Below are positions 1-9,226 of a stretch of 43,938 nt of DNA, piece by piece. Positions within the stretch are counted from its first letter, which is position 1. Each line of letters begins with the position of its first letter. This DNA is from an uncultured Kiritimatiellota bacterium. Its GTDB lineage: Bacteria; Verrucomicrobiota; Kiritimatiellia; RFP12; DVOR01. The position numbers and the translations under genes are program-made. The stretch lies in assembly GCA_944389545.1 (NCBI GenBank), contig CALXMT010000021.1, positions 1 through 43,938 of the forward strand. Direction: 5' to 3'. The notes below the pieces were generated by a model. The model saw only the letters and a program-made list of their open reading frames with translations. It did no database searches and was not told the origin of the DNA.

Positions 1-85
1 CCCCGGGGGACGCGCTTCCTTTGCACACGCAAAGAAAACACCACTAGAATACCATCTCTGAACAGATAAGATTGCGCGGATTGGT

Positions 86-742
86 TGCAGATTAAGGGCG
101 TGCTAGCGCACGCAGGACTGCCAAGGGGTGCTAACGCACCCCGGAGAACGGAGAACAGAGCGTGCAGGCCCGAAGGGCCAAACCTTCCACGGCCACGGAG
201 AACAGAACGCGCGGCAAGCGCGCGACAGATGAAGCGCCGTACAGAGAAACCAAACTTCCAAGCCTCCAAGCCTCCAAGCTTCCAAGCTTCCAAGCTTCCA
301 ATCACCCCTGCACCCCCGGCACGTCTGCGACGTGCCATCACACGACGCGGTAGGACGACTGGGACGACTAGGACCTTTAGGACGGCGGCTACCGCCGCTC
401 TGCAAAATGGTTTGCTTGACGCCCCGCAGGGGCGCTCCTGTATCTCCTGAATCTCCTGCATCTCCTGACCCCGGCCGTGTGCACCTCCGGTGCACCAACT
501 CCCCAAAGCATGGCGTGCGAAGCCCGCCATGCCCCATAGGCCCCCGGGCCGGACGTGCGCCTTGCGCGCACGCACGGCCCGCCCCCTGCGCGCCTTCCTT
601 TGTGTCCTTTGTGTCCTTTGTGATTTCTAAAAACACTCTGGCAGTCCTGCGTGCGGTAGCACGCCGCCCGTCTCTGTGTTCCTCTGTTACCCTCCGTGAA
701 CCTCTGTGTTCTTCCGGAATCTGCGGTTCCCTCCCCGTGTTT
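86..742. repeat. Intergenic repeat mosaic (long composite copy 1)
   Basis: I see no credible gene between 1 and 834; the first 85 bases show nothing recognisable. From 86 the DNA is a chain of hairpins (a GTGCTAGCGCAC-type palindrome near 99, GGCACGTC/GACGTGCC at 319-337, GCCCC/GGGGC near 422) and short tandem repeats. The tandem parts are 8-bp CTTCCAAG units at about 253-300, 9-bp TAGGACNNN units at about 349-390, 9-bp TCCTGNATC units at about 437-470, and 9-bp CCTTTGTGT units at about 596-622. The same modules in the same order recur at 25937-26425. The open frames through this stretch are by-products of 9-bp periodicity. Bases 86-124 also recur, inverted, at about 31117-31155. Confidence 0.85.
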
Positions 743-756
743 TCGTGGAGACGAAA

Positions 757-784
757 GACCCCGGGGGCGATGCCCTCCGGGGTC
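757..784 (-). terminator. Probable terminator of the large surface-protein gene
   Basis: Read on the minus strand, a GACCCCGG-type stem of about 12 bp with one mismatch and a short loop is followed by TTTCGTCT. It lies 50 nt past the stop codon of the 2190-aa gene. The T tract is short, so termination strength is uncertain. A second small palindrome (ATTGGAT/ATCCAAT, 815-834) sits directly after the stop codon. Confidence 0.5.
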
Positions 785-834
785 GAGCTCCCTGGTGTGT
801 TGTGCAAGGAGCCATATTGGATGGAAGAATCCAA

Positions 835-3800
835 TTATTGTGCCGGTGTGGCGGTCTGCTCGGCGGGCGGGAGCGCCCGCACCGTCAGGTGCGTCACCTC
901 GCCCGTGGTGAAATTGGCCTCGTCATAGGGCACCAGGAACCAACGGGAGACCTCGGTGGGATTCTCGATGGGGGTGAAGCCGTGGCCCTGGGCCTCCGCG
1001 GCCGTGATTTCCTTCACGCCCGTGAGCTCGCCGTTGGGGCCGACGATGACCACCGACACGCCGTCCAGGAAGGTGGGCTTGAGGGCACCCGCGCCCTGGA
1101 GCTGCTCATTCGAGTAATTGCAGTCCTTGAGGGCGTTGCGGAGCGTGGCCTCGATCAGGATGTGGTTGCCGTCCTGCGTGAAGGCCATGCGCGAGATGCC
1201 GAACTCATAGGCCATGAGCAGGTCGATGGTGGCATAGTCCTCGCTGGCCTTGTCGTTGCTGCGGCGGGCATAGGTCCACACGCTGCCGAAGCAGGCGTAG
1301 GCGTTGGCGATGTCGGGGGCCATCAGCCACTGGGTGTTGGCCTTGGTGTAACCCTCCGCCTCACCGGCGACATTGCCGCCGTCCTGAATCTGGTCACCTA
1401 GCTCATCACCGGTGTCGGAGCCATCGCCATCCTCATCGGGCCACTCGTTCTCGCCCTCGCCGGGCTGTTCCTCGTCCGGCGGGAAGGTGGGCACATCCAG
1501 ACCGGCCACGTCGACCAGATAGTTTGTGCCCACGGCGGTCGTCTGATCGGGGCGATACTTCAGGAAGACGTCCCACCGCGTGCCGTTGGCCTTCGCCAAG
1601 AGACGTGCGCGGGCATCCCAGTTGAGCGTCGTCTCATTGGAGCGCAGGAAGACGAGGCCCGACTGCGTGCTTTCGGGCAGGGCCACATCGATATCGGCCA
1701 AGGCCGTCGCGCCATCGGTGGTGAGCGTGTCCACCGTGAGAGTGTGGAGCGCATCGCCATCAGCGAAGGCCTCCGTGGCATCGAGGAGGGCACCCTTGTT
1801 CAGGCGCAGCTGACCCGCGATCGAGCCGAGGCCCGAGACGGTCTGCCCGGCGGGGATTTCCGCCACGGCATCGTCCGTCACGGTGGCACCCGTCGGGGCG
1901 AGGGTCGCCCCCTCGTCTACATTCAGGCCACCCTGGCCGATGGCCTCACCCGCGCCGGGAATGCCCGTGGGCACCAGAAGCGTACCCTCCTGGACGTCCA
2001 CCTTGCCGGCGTTCGGCGGCAGGTCGGTGGCGAAATCCACCGTCCCCGGACCGGTCTTCGTGAGGGGCAGGCTGGCGACCTCTTCGGTGTAGAGGCGCCA
2101 AGCGGCGCCCTTCGCCGCGTTCAGCGTCAAGGCCGCGCCATCGCCTTCGCCTCGGATGCCCTGTGCGGGGGTGAGCGCGGCCGCCGTGCCCGTACCTTCC
2201 AGCGTCGCGTTGCCCGTCAAGGTGACGGCCCCATCCACCGAGGCCTCCGAGGAGGCGAAGGTGAAGCGGCTCCCCTTGGCCAACTCCATCGCCCCCGCAT
2301 GGAAGGCGTCCGCCGCGTTCGTCTGCGTGACGGTCGCGCCTTCGGCCGCCGCCAGCGTCGTCGCCGACAGATCCTGCTCCGCCGCGAAGGCAATCGCGTT
2401 CACGCTCTCAATCCGCGCGATCGAGGAACCGTCCAGCGGGTAATTCACCGACGTGTTGCCCGCCGCATAGACGCCGCTCTCCACGCCGTGCAACAGCGTA
2501 CCCGTCTCGATGACGGTCGTCGTGCCGCCGGTCGTGTCGCTGATAATCTCTGTACGGGGTACCAAGCGGATGCCGTCCACGCCGGCGCCGGCCGCGCCGC
2601 CGTTCGCTTCGGGGTCGTAGACCTCCAGGCGGCGCGCGGTCGTCACGCTGTCCGTCACGGTCAGGCGGTCGCCGTTGGAGGAGGGCAGGATACGCAACGA
2701 TTCGTTCGCTCCGTCCTCGTCGCCTTTCGGGGCATCGATGGTCAGGTTCGCGATTTCCTTGTTCGCGCTCACGAGGAGCACGTCGTCCGTGTCCCCATTC
2801 TTCAGGCGGATGTAGAGCGCAGAGGCCGCCTCGAAGGCATCTTCGGTTTTCGGCTTCTCAGGCTTGATGCGCGAAGGCGTCTCCGCCGCCGTGTCGCCGT
2901 TATAACCGAAACTGTACCATTCCTGATCTGCGAGATTACCCACACCATTGGCGAGTTGGTCGACGTTCAGCTCCAGGTACAGCGGACCGGGATATTTCGC
3001 ATAGCGGGCATACAGACCGCCCTTGCCGACGTTGAGGGAGCCACCGGAGCTAGTGAACGAACTGTTATGCTCGTTGGTCTCGGTCGTATCCGTAATCAAC
3101 CATTCGCTCGTCGCGGGAATGAAGTTTTGGACATACACGTGCGTGGAGACCTGCTCATAGGCCGGGTTCAATGAGGTGTCAGGAGTGATCTCAAGATAGC
3201 CCTGCCCGGAGACCTGGCCGGTCAAGTGGCATTCGACGACATCACGCGTCTCGCCGCGCATACGCGCCTCGTCCGCGAACATCTGAAGACGCGCCGTATG
3301 CTCATCAAAGAGACTCTCAGTGTGGAACAGGCGCACCGCGTCTCGCGACAAATCGCAGACCGAGGCATACAGAATCGCGTCGTGCACGAAGCAAGCCGCG
3401 GCGGAGCCGGAACCGCTTTGATTGTGGTCCGTGGCCTCATCACGGGCATGCAATGCCACGGCCTCGCCGGCACCACCGGAGAAGTAGAGACGCCCATACA
3501 GATAGTTGCCGTCCTCGTCAGTAGCCGTCTCCCAGTCCAACGTTTCCGTGGACTCATCATCATAGGGGCGAATCGTCACGCGGGCACCGCCTTCGACGAT
3601 CAATTGGGCGTATGTACGGTCAGCGGAGGGGAAAACGCCGCCCTTCTTGGTGTTCACATAGATTGTCGTGTCGCGCGTACAGTTGAGCACGATAATGGCG
3701 CCCTCGGCAGGCTCGACATAATCATCCTCTTCTGTTACAACTCCCTCGCGGCTCCTATACCACCACCCAGAATCGCCTTTATATTCGCGACGCCAAGGCT

Positions 3801-6800
3801 TCGAATCGTCCACCCAGAGGATCTCGCCGCCATTCAATTCGCGGACATAGCGGATGTCACGAATGACGTCACTGTTACCCGCCTCCTTGTGGATGTAAGG
3901 ATAATCGCAGACCAACGCGTTCAGCGCGGATTCCGAGAGCAAGCCGTTGTACACGCGGATGAAGTCCACCGTGCCGGGATCGGAAGGATTAGTCCCTTTG
4001 GTTTCAATGCCAAGAATCGTATCCTTCAAGTCACCGTCGAGATTCGCGCCGCCCATGAGCGACCCAACCTGAAGGCCGGGGCCGATTTTCGCGCCGGCGG
4101 GCAACTGCGTGCGAATCAGGCGATTGCCGTTCAGCCACACCTCGACGAGCCCACGGTCGAAGAGAATCGAGACCAAGTGTTGCGATTCCGTGATGCAGGG
4201 GACAGTGGCGGTCGCCAACTTGACCATCTCCTCGGTCGAGTTCTTCGGGATATACCACAGGATAAGCTCGTCGCCCTCCGTGTCGTTGTTCCGACGATCT
4301 CCCTTCAGCGCACCGACAGCCAAGGCCAAGACGGAATAGCCGTCCGTTTCGTACGTCGCGCCACTGTCACCCGTGGTGTCGTCATAGTTCGCGCCGATGG
4401 TCAAGACGGACATATTGCTGTATTCCGGCATCATGATACGCGTGACCAAACTCCACTGCTCCTCCGGAAGGCTGAAGGAGGCCGGTGCGATATACGGCTT
4501 ATAGTCGATGTTGATGCCCTTGGATTGAGGGTTATGCGTCGTATCATACGCTTCTGCCGAATCCGGAATCAACTCGCCTTCGCTTCCGGCACCCAAGCTT
4601 CCTGCGGCACCTCTGAGCATACCGTTCTGGTCCTCGTCGCCGAGGCTGAACCAGCCGGTGTTCTTGGAATTGCCGTTGAACTCCATGTCAAGCCAGGCGA
4701 CCTTACCGGAGAGGACGGGCTCCTCCCATGTGAGGTCGACGGTGCCCTGGTTGACGTTGGGGAAGACCTCATAGGGGTCAAAGAGGGCGCCGGGATAGAA
4801 CTCGTCGAGATCTTTGTGGGTGTCGGCGGCGCCGGGGATGCCGTCGGCGGTGTCGTAGCGATGGAACTCAAAGGCGACATCCTCGGGCCAGGCAGGGATG
4901 GTTGCCTCGCCGCCAAAGGGGCCGGCCTCGACAAGGATGAGTTTGACCGCGGAGCAGTCCTCGGGCCAGAGGATCTTGGAATCGGCGTACTGGTCGAGGC
5001 GCATGACGAGGGTCTGCCCGGGCTGGACGGCGAGGGTGTAGGGAAGCCGCGGGACGTCGGTGGCCGCGAAGTCGACCTCCGGGTAGTCCTTCTCCGTGGC
5101 CGCGCCGTCCAGGTTGCCGACGAGGAAGCCGACCGTGCCGGTGAAACCGCCGGCCTCGAGGGAATCGGCGATGCGCTGAACCGTATCGGTGGCGGTGGCG
5201 GAGTCCACCCCGAGGTCGCCGAAAAGTACGGAGCCTTCGCCGGAGACGGCGCCGATGGTGCCGCTCAGCTCACCATAACCGGCACGGGCGGGGTCGCCGT
5301 CGAGGGTGAGGGTGGTGCCGGCCAGGGATTTGACGGTGTCGATGGTGACCGTGCCGCCGATGGTGACCGTGCCGGTACCCTTGAGGGAGTCGATGGCAAG
5401 CGAGGCGCCGGGGTCGGCGGAGAGGGCGGCAGCGTTCTCGACGGAGAGGCCGGGGACGACGATGGCGGCCAAGGGGGCGGCGAGGGTGTCGGGGCTCTCG
5501 AAGGCGACCGTGACGGCGCCGCCGATGGCATTGAGGACGCCGCCGTTGCGGAGGGTCAACGAACGGTGCTCCGCAGGATAGAGGTGATAGTCGGTGCCCT
5601 TCAGCGTGTCGGCGGTCGGGTGGAGGTTGAGGACGCCATCGGCATCGACGAGGATGTCGCCGGCGCCGCGATAATCGGTGCGGAGCGCGTCGCTTCCGCT
5701 TTCACCGTAAGGGATACCATAGATGTTGGCCGTGGCATTGCCGGACGTGCCTTCACCATCGCCGATGAGGAGCGTGGAGTCGCCCTCGCCCACGACGAAC
5801 TTGGTGGGCCAGTCGGAGGAGCCAAGCGTGAGGGTGCCGAGGCGCTGCAACAGCGTGGCATTGCCAACGAACTGCAAATCCTGGAAGGCGACGGTGGGCG
5901 CAGGGGTCATTGTGGTCTGGCGAATCTCCAGTGTGGTTTGGCCGCTCGGGCCGCCCAAGCGGATGCGGTCCCGGGTGGAGAAGTTGTGGCCATCGATCGC
6001 CAGGTTGAAGTTATAGGCTTTATCGCCCTTGTTGCCGATGCGGTAGATGGCGCCCTGGGAATCCTGCTCAGCGCTCGAGCTCGTGCTAGTGAGGGCGAGC
6101 GCCACTTCGCGGGCGAAGACGAGCGTGCCGGAGGTCTCGGTGAAGAAGTACTCGGCATACTTCGAGGGGATGGTGCCGGTCTGGTCGGTGTCGGCGAGGG
6201 TGAGCGTGGCCGAGGGCGCCGTGAGATCGACGGAGGGCAGACGCGCCTCGTTGGCGGCTTTGGATTCCAAACGCAGGGTGCGGCCGGCACGAACGCGCAC
6301 GTCATTCTCTTGGAACCACCCCCTGGGGCGCAGAGGCAGGGGGCTGGTGAAGGCCAGATCGCAATCGATGGCCAGTGAATCGGGTTCCCACAACTGATCG
6401 TTATCGTTTTTGTCGGAGTCCTGCCAAGGGCCGGAGACGGAGATCATGCCATTGGTGACGCCGGAGGCGTTGCGGAAGACGAAGGGGCCGGTCATGCGCG
6501 CGCTCTCGGCAAACACCACGGCGGGGGCCGCATGTTGTTGGGTGGGGTCGCTCGCGCCCGCGCCCCGCGCCTCGATGATGAGCGTGGCATTCTCGAGTGT
6601 CTGATCGAGCGTGAGGGTCTGGTCGGCATCGACCTGAACGATGAGGTGGCAGTTGGCGCTGTCCGAAAGGCCGGACTTCTCCCAGATGGAGGAGAGGGAC
6701 TCATTCCCCGCGAGCGTGTGCGTGTACACCGTGGGCGACGTCTTGCCCAGGAAGGTGATATAGGGCGCCACGCTACCCTCGGTGCCATACATCACCGAGC

Positions 6801-7407
6801 CATCCACCAACGAATTGGAGAAGAGCGGCAATGTAGGCGGCAGAACGGCATTGAGCACCAGGCGGTAATCCCCAGTGTCAGCCGCGATGGGATCGGTGAA
6901 GGTATACGTGACCGGCGTCATCTCCACTTCGGTGCCGTCGGCCTGGCGCACCTTGACGGGTTCACCCGTGGAGGCATAGTTCGCCGTGCCCAGAAACTGG
7001 GAGCCCTGGTCGCCATAGAGCAGGATGGTGGGCAGATTGGCGCGGCCGAGGTTGGCGCTGCCCAGCGCGGTGAAGTCATAGAGCGTCACGCCCGTCAACG
7101 TCAACCCCGTCGGGACGGACCCAAAGGTCGCCCCATCGAGCGTGTACTCCAACAGCCCCGAGGTGAGGTTGAAATCGATTTGACGGTTCGTCGCCGCGTC
7201 ACGCGTGATGAAGTCCGCGGTCTGGCCGATGGTGCCCGCGGTGAAGTCCCCCGTGACCTCTGCCCGCGGGGCGGGAGAGATTAAATCACTGACATGGGGG
7301 GGGGTGAGGGTTGTTGCAGTCTGGGCGACGCCGGCGCCGCAAACGCCGACGATCGTCGTGAGGGCCAAAGCCATCCCGACGCTGCCCCATTGTTGCTGGA
7401 GGGTCAT
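835..7407 (-). CDS. Giant secreted surface protein with LamG-like and autotransporter-type beta-helix regions (2190 aa)
   Basis: It begins with a signal peptide (hydrophobic stretch about residues 11-28, likely cleavage after GVAQ or nearby). Residues about 890-1165 look like a LamG/concanavalin-A-like domain: alternating beta strands, a WSLVTRI-type strand, a VEVWLNGNRL strand and a terminal FIRVYNGLLSE. Much of the rest is Thr/Ala/Gly/Asp-rich beta-strand sequence typical of passenger domains, with a PATR-like LTKTGPGTVDF near 1780. No beta-barrel translocator, LPXTG or PEP-CTERM signal is visible at the C-terminus, so the anchoring mode is unknown. The start is supported by AAGGA eight bases upstream and a promoter at 7487-7514. 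Codons 35-38 contain nine consecutive C residues, where slippage would shift the frame right after the signal peptide. The gene is monocistronic. Family assignment rests on composition and motifs; an adhesin or glycan-binding role is inference. Confidence 0.85.
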   Translation of the reverse strand: MTLQQQWGSVGMALALTTIVGVCGAGVAQTATTLTPPHVSDLISPAPRAEVTGDFTAGTIGQTADFITRDAATNRQIDFNLTSGLLEYTLDGATFGSVPTGLTLTGVTLYDFTALGSANLGRANLPTILLYGDQGSQFLGTANYASTGEPVKVRQADGTEVEMTPVTYTFTDPIAADTGDYRLVLNAVLPPTLPLFSNSLVDGSVMYGTEGSVAPYITFLGKTSPTVYTHTLAGNESLSSIWEKSGLSDSANCHLIVQVDADQTLTLDQTLENATLIIEARGAGASDPTQQHAAPAVVFAESARMTGPFVFRNASGVTNGMISVSGPWQDSDKNDNDQLWEPDSLAIDCDLAFTSPLPLRPRGWFQENDVRVRAGRTLRLESKAANEARLPSVDLTAPSATLTLADTDQTGTIPSKYAEYFFTETSGTLVFAREVALALTSTSSSAEQDSQGAIYRIGNKGDKAYNFNLAIDGHNFSTRDRIRLGGPSGQTTLEIRQTTMTPAPTVAFQDLQFVGNATLLQRLGTLTLGSSDWPTKFVVGEGDSTLLIGDGEGTSGNATANIYGIPYGESGSDALRTDYRGAGDILVDADGVLNLHPTADTLKGTDYHLYPAEHRSLTLRNGGVLNAIGGAVTVAFESPDTLAAPLAAIVVPGLSVENAAALSADPGASLAIDSLKGTGTVTIGGTVTIDTVKSLAGTTLTLDGDPARAGYGELSGTIGAVSGEGSVLFGDLGVDSATATDTVQRIADSLEAGGFTGTVGFLVGNLDGAATEKDYPEVDFAATDVPRLPYTLAVQPGQTLVMRLDQYADSKILWPEDCSAVKLILVEAGPFGGEATIPAWPEDVAFEFHRYDTADGIPGAADTHKDLDEFYPGALFDPYEVFPNVNQGTVDLTWEEPVLSGKVAWLDMEFNGNSKNTGWFSLGDEDQNGMLRGAAGSLGAGSEGELIPDSAEAYDTTHNPQSKGINIDYKPYIAPASFSLPEEQWSLVTRIMMPEYSNMSVLTIGANYDDTTGDSGATYETDGYSVLALAVGALKGDRRNNDTEGDELILWYIPKNSTEEMVKLATATVPCITESQHLVSILFDRGLVEVWLNGNRLIRTQLPAGAKIGPGLQVGSLMGGANLDGDLKDTILGIETKGTNPSDPGTVDFIRVYNGLLSESALNALVCDYPYIHKEAGNSDVIRDIRYVRELNGGEILWVDDSKPWRREYKGDSGWWYRSREGVVTEEDDYVEPAEGAIIVLNCTRDTTIYVNTKKGGVFPSADRTYAQLIVEGGARVTIRPYDDESTETLDWETATDEDGNYLYGRLYFSGGAGEAVALHARDEATDHNQSGSGSAAACFVHDAILYASVCDLSRDAVRLFHTESLFDEHTARLQMFADEARMRGETRDVVECHLTGQVSGQGYLEITPDTSLNPAYEQVSTHVYVQNFIPATSEWLITDTTETNEHNSSFTSSGGSLNVGKGGLYARYAKYPGPLYLELNVDQLANGVGNLADQEWYSFGYNGDTAAETPSRIKPEKPKTEDAFEAASALYIRLKNGDTDDVLLVSANKEIANLTIDAPKGDEDGANESLRILPSSNGDRLTVTDSVTTARRLEVYDPEANGGAAGAGVDGIRLVPRTEIISDTTGGTTTVIETGTLLHGVESGVYAAGNTSVNYPLDGSSIARIESVNAIAFAAEQDLSATTLAAAEGATVTQTNAADAFHAGAMELAKGSRFTFASSEASVDGAVTLTGNATLEGTGTAAALTPAQGIRGEGDGAALTLNAAKGAAWRLYTEEVASLPLTKTGPGTVDFATDLPPNAGKVDVQEGTLLVPTGIPGAGEAIGQGGLNVDEGATLAPTGATVTDDAVAEIPAGQTVSGLGSIAGQLRLNKGALLDATEAFADGDALHTLTVDTLTTDGATALADIDVALPESTQSGLVFLRSNETTLNWDARARLLAKANGTRWDVFLKYRPDQTTAVGTNYLVDVAGLDVPTFPPDEEQPGEGENEWPDEDGDGSDTGDELGDQIQDGGNVAGEAEGYTKANTQWLMAPDIANAYACFGSVWTYARRSNDKASEDYATIDLLMAYEFGISRMAFTQDGNHILIEATLRNALKDCNYSNEQLQGAGALKPTFLDGVSVVIVGPNGELTGVKEITAAEAQGHGFTPIENPTEVSRWFLVPYDEANFTTGEVTHLTVRALPPAEQTATPAQ

Positions 7408-7486
7408 GGTATTCCTTACTTCTTTTCGCTGTTTCCCGCCGAACCAGAGGTGGCGCGGACGGACTTCCTCGAAAAAACAGGGGCGT

Positions 7487-7514
7487 ATCTTACCAAGATA
7501 TTCTAGGAAGTCAA
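7487..7514 (-). promoter_or_regulatory. Promoter of the large surface-protein gene
   Basis: On the minus strand TTGACT (7514-7509) is separated by 16 bases from TAAGAT (7492-7487). This predicts a 5' leader of roughly 75 nt ending in the AAGGA ribosome site before the ATG at 7407. The match is moderate (4 of 6 at -10). Confidence 0.5.
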
Positions 7515-7635
7515 ACGATAAAAAAGTTATGACTGGACGGAAAGTCGGTAAAAGCCTAGGGGGAGTCGGCCTTGGGGGGAATTGTTAAAAATTTCGGACA
7601 GGCTGGGGGGTAGTATCTTTGCTTTTCGCGCTCAA

Positions 7636-8345
7636 AGTGGAAGTTTGGAAGCTTGGAGGTTTGGAGGCTTGGAGGAGCCCCGGAGGTTGAGGCCCGGGCT
7701 GTCGCCTGCGGCGACGATGAAGCCGGACGCTGCGCGGCTATCACGAAGTCCACGAAGAACCACGAATGGACACAAAGACTGCCAGCGTGGGAAACCGCCG
7801 ATTACGGAGAACACAGAGGAACACAGAGAAGACAGAGGGGCACAGAGGCGGGCGGCGTGCTACCGCCGGCAGGACTGCCAGTTTTTAATCACAAAGGACA
7901 CAAAGGACACAAAGGTTTTAGGGTGATTGGCTGATTAGCTGATTGGAGGTGTGGGGCGCTGCCCCACGCCCCGGCAGGGGTGGCAGGGCCACGCCCCTTC
8001 GTTCTCCCTGCACCCCCGGCACGTCTGCGACGTGCCCAACTGACGACACAATAGGACTTATAGGACGTATAGGACCTATAGGACGGGCGCGGAGGGGCTG
8101 CGCTTCTTATATTTATAAGGAGGCTTCGTCGGTCGCGCGCTTGCCGCGCGTTCTGTTCTCTGTTCTCCGTTCTCCGTTCTCCGGGGCGCCAGAGGCGCCC
8201 CATTGTCCTACCGCGGAGCTTTCCGGGAGACGACAGAAACGCAAGGGATGGGCACGGTAGTGAGGCCAGAATGGCCGAACGGCCGCACTTCGCTTTCCAA
8301 TCAGCTAATCAGCCAATCAGCCGGGCGCTCCGACAGAGCGCCTGT
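7636..8345. repeat. Intergenic repeat mosaic
   Basis: There is no credible gene between the promoter at 7514 and the ridA terminator. The modules in order are: 8-bp TTGGAAGN units (about 7638-7675), CACGAAGTC-type units (about 7740-7772), ACACAGAG-type units (about 7800-7850), ACAAAGGAC units (about 7890-7915), CTGATTGG/CTGATTAG units (7922-7945), the hairpin GTGGGGC/GCCCCAC (about 7950), the hairpin GGCACGTC/GACGTGCC (about 8018), 9-bp ATAGGACNN units (8050-8084), 7-bp TTCTCCG/TTCTCTG units (about 8150-8182), the hairpin GGGGCGCC/GGCGCCCC (about 8183), and CCAATCAG units with the GGGCGCTC/GAGCGCC hairpin (8298-8345). The last block matches the right half of the element at 16201-16366. Confidence 0.85.
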
Positions 8346-8359
8346 GTCTTCGTGGAGAC

Positions 8360-8384
8360 AAAAAAGGCCGCGCGGGGCGCGGCC
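8360..8384 (-). terminator. Intrinsic terminator of ridA
   Basis: On the minus strand a perfect 8-bp GC stem (GGCCGCGC/GCGCGGCC) with a 3-nt loop is followed by six Ts. It starts 20 nt past the ridA stop codon, a classical Rho-independent layout. Confidence 0.85.
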
Positions 8385-8404
8385 GGGGAGGGAAGACAAA
8401 GGGA

Positions 8405-8794
8405 TTAGTCGGCGAGGGCGAGGATTTCGATCTCGCAGAGGCAGCCCTTGGGGATGTCGCGGACGGCGACGCAGGAGCGGGCGGGCTTGGAGGTGAAGTA
8501 TTTGGCGTAGACTTCGTTGAAGGCGGCGAAGTCGGCGATGTCGGCGAGGAAGCAGGTGGTCTTGACGACCTTGGAGAAGTCGAGGCCGGCGGCGGCGAGG
8601 AGGGCGCCGCAGTTGCGGCAGGACTGCTCGGCCTGGGCGGCGATGCCTTCGGGGATCTTGCCGGTGGCGGGATCGACGGGGATCTGGCCGGAGGCGAAGA
8701 GGAGGCCGTTGGCGCGGATGGCCTGGCTATAGGGGCCGATGGCGGCGGGAGCGTTTGGAGTGGAGACGGGGGTCATGGAGGAGACGGGGTTCAT
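8405..8794 (-). CDS. ridA: RidA family enamine/imine deaminase (129 aa)
   Basis: RidA (YjgF/YER057c/UK114) proteins hydrolyse reactive 2-aminoacrylate and related enamine/imine intermediates released by PLP enzymes such as threonine dehydratase. The family marks are visible: an N-terminal AIGPYSQAI, then LLFASGQIPVDPATG, and near the C-terminus ARSCVAVRDIPKG with the catalytic arginine, followed by EIEILALA. The length is normal for the family. AAAGGA lies about 11 bases upstream of the chosen ATG; an internal Met at codon 7 is an alternative start. It is a single-gene unit with its own terminator. The ilvA gene in this window encodes the enzyme whose by-products RidA clears, but it lies 6 kb away in another operon, so coupling is metabolic only. 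Confidence 0.93.
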   Translation of the reverse strand: MNPVSSMTPVSTPNAPAAIGPYSQAIRANGLLFASGQIPVDPATGKIPEGIAAQAEQSCRNCGALLAAAGLDFSKVVKTTCFLADIADFAAFNEVYAKYFTSKPARSCVAVRDIPKGCLCEIEILALAD

Positions 8795-8817
8795 TTATGA
8801 GATTTCCTTTCGGTAAG

Positions 8818-8862
8818 TTAGGAGAACGGAAAACGGAGAACGGAGAACGGAGCGCGTACCGC
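8818..8862. repeat. 7-bp tandem repeat block
   Basis: GGAGAAC/GGAAAAC heptamers are repeated head to tail between ridA and the small Cys-motif gene. It is the same module as near 145, 8160, 9500, 29370 and 34740. Confidence 0.8.
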
Positions 8863-8909
8863 GACGGGCCAACTTTGGTCAGAGGGGTGGGGCGTTCTGT
8901 ACTCTGACG

Positions 8910-9224
8910 TTAGGAGTAAGTTTCGACGAGTTGGGCGGCGGTTTCGACGCAGATGGGGCAGGGGGTGTGGGCGACGGTCTTGAGGTCGCGGCAGGTGAGG
9001 GCGCCGGCGCGGCGGGCGAACTCGGACTTGATTTCCTCGGCGTGGTCGGGGCAGAGGGTGATGGCGGCGTGGAGGGCGCCGCAGAGTCCGCCGGGGGCGC
9101 GGCCTCCGCCGCAGGCGGCCATTCCGGCGACCTGCTCGGGGGTGCCTCCGCAGCCGTCCATGACGGCTTGGGCGCAGTTGTGTTTCTTGGGGACGGCGGT
9201 GAAGAGTTGGTGGGCCTTAGTCAT
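8910..9224 (-). CDS. C_GCAxxG_C_C-type small cysteine protein (104 aa)
   Basis: The protein has the cysteine pattern of the C_GCAxxG_C_C family, putative redox or metal-binding proteins of anaerobes with no settled function. NCAQAVMD is followed by MAACGGGRAPGGLCGALHAA, then a downstream CRDLK and a CPICV pair near the C-terminus. The usual start for the family corresponds to MTKAHQLF (ATG at 9224). The frame stays open for another 67 codons upstream, but only through tandem repeat DNA, and those residues look like no protein. No Shine-Dalgarno sequence is visible before 9224, because the repeat array begins three bases upstream. Expression may therefore be leaderless, weak, or driven from inside the repeat. 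Confidence 0.8.
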   Translation of the reverse strand: MTKAHQLFTAVPKKHNCAQAVMDGCGGTPEQVAGMAACGGGRAPGGLCGALHAAITLCPDHAEEIKSEFARRAGALTCRDLKTVAHTPCPICVETAAQLVETYS

Positions 9225-9226
9225 GA

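Noticed and set aside
3226-6378. Long open frames on the plus strand opposite the giant surface gene (and similar long antisense frames opposite pflB, the 9.6-11.9 kb genes and the M3 peptidase)
   Set aside because: They are produced by high GC and codon bias of the true gene, have low-complexity Gly/Asp/Arg compositions and no recognisable domain or ribosome site.
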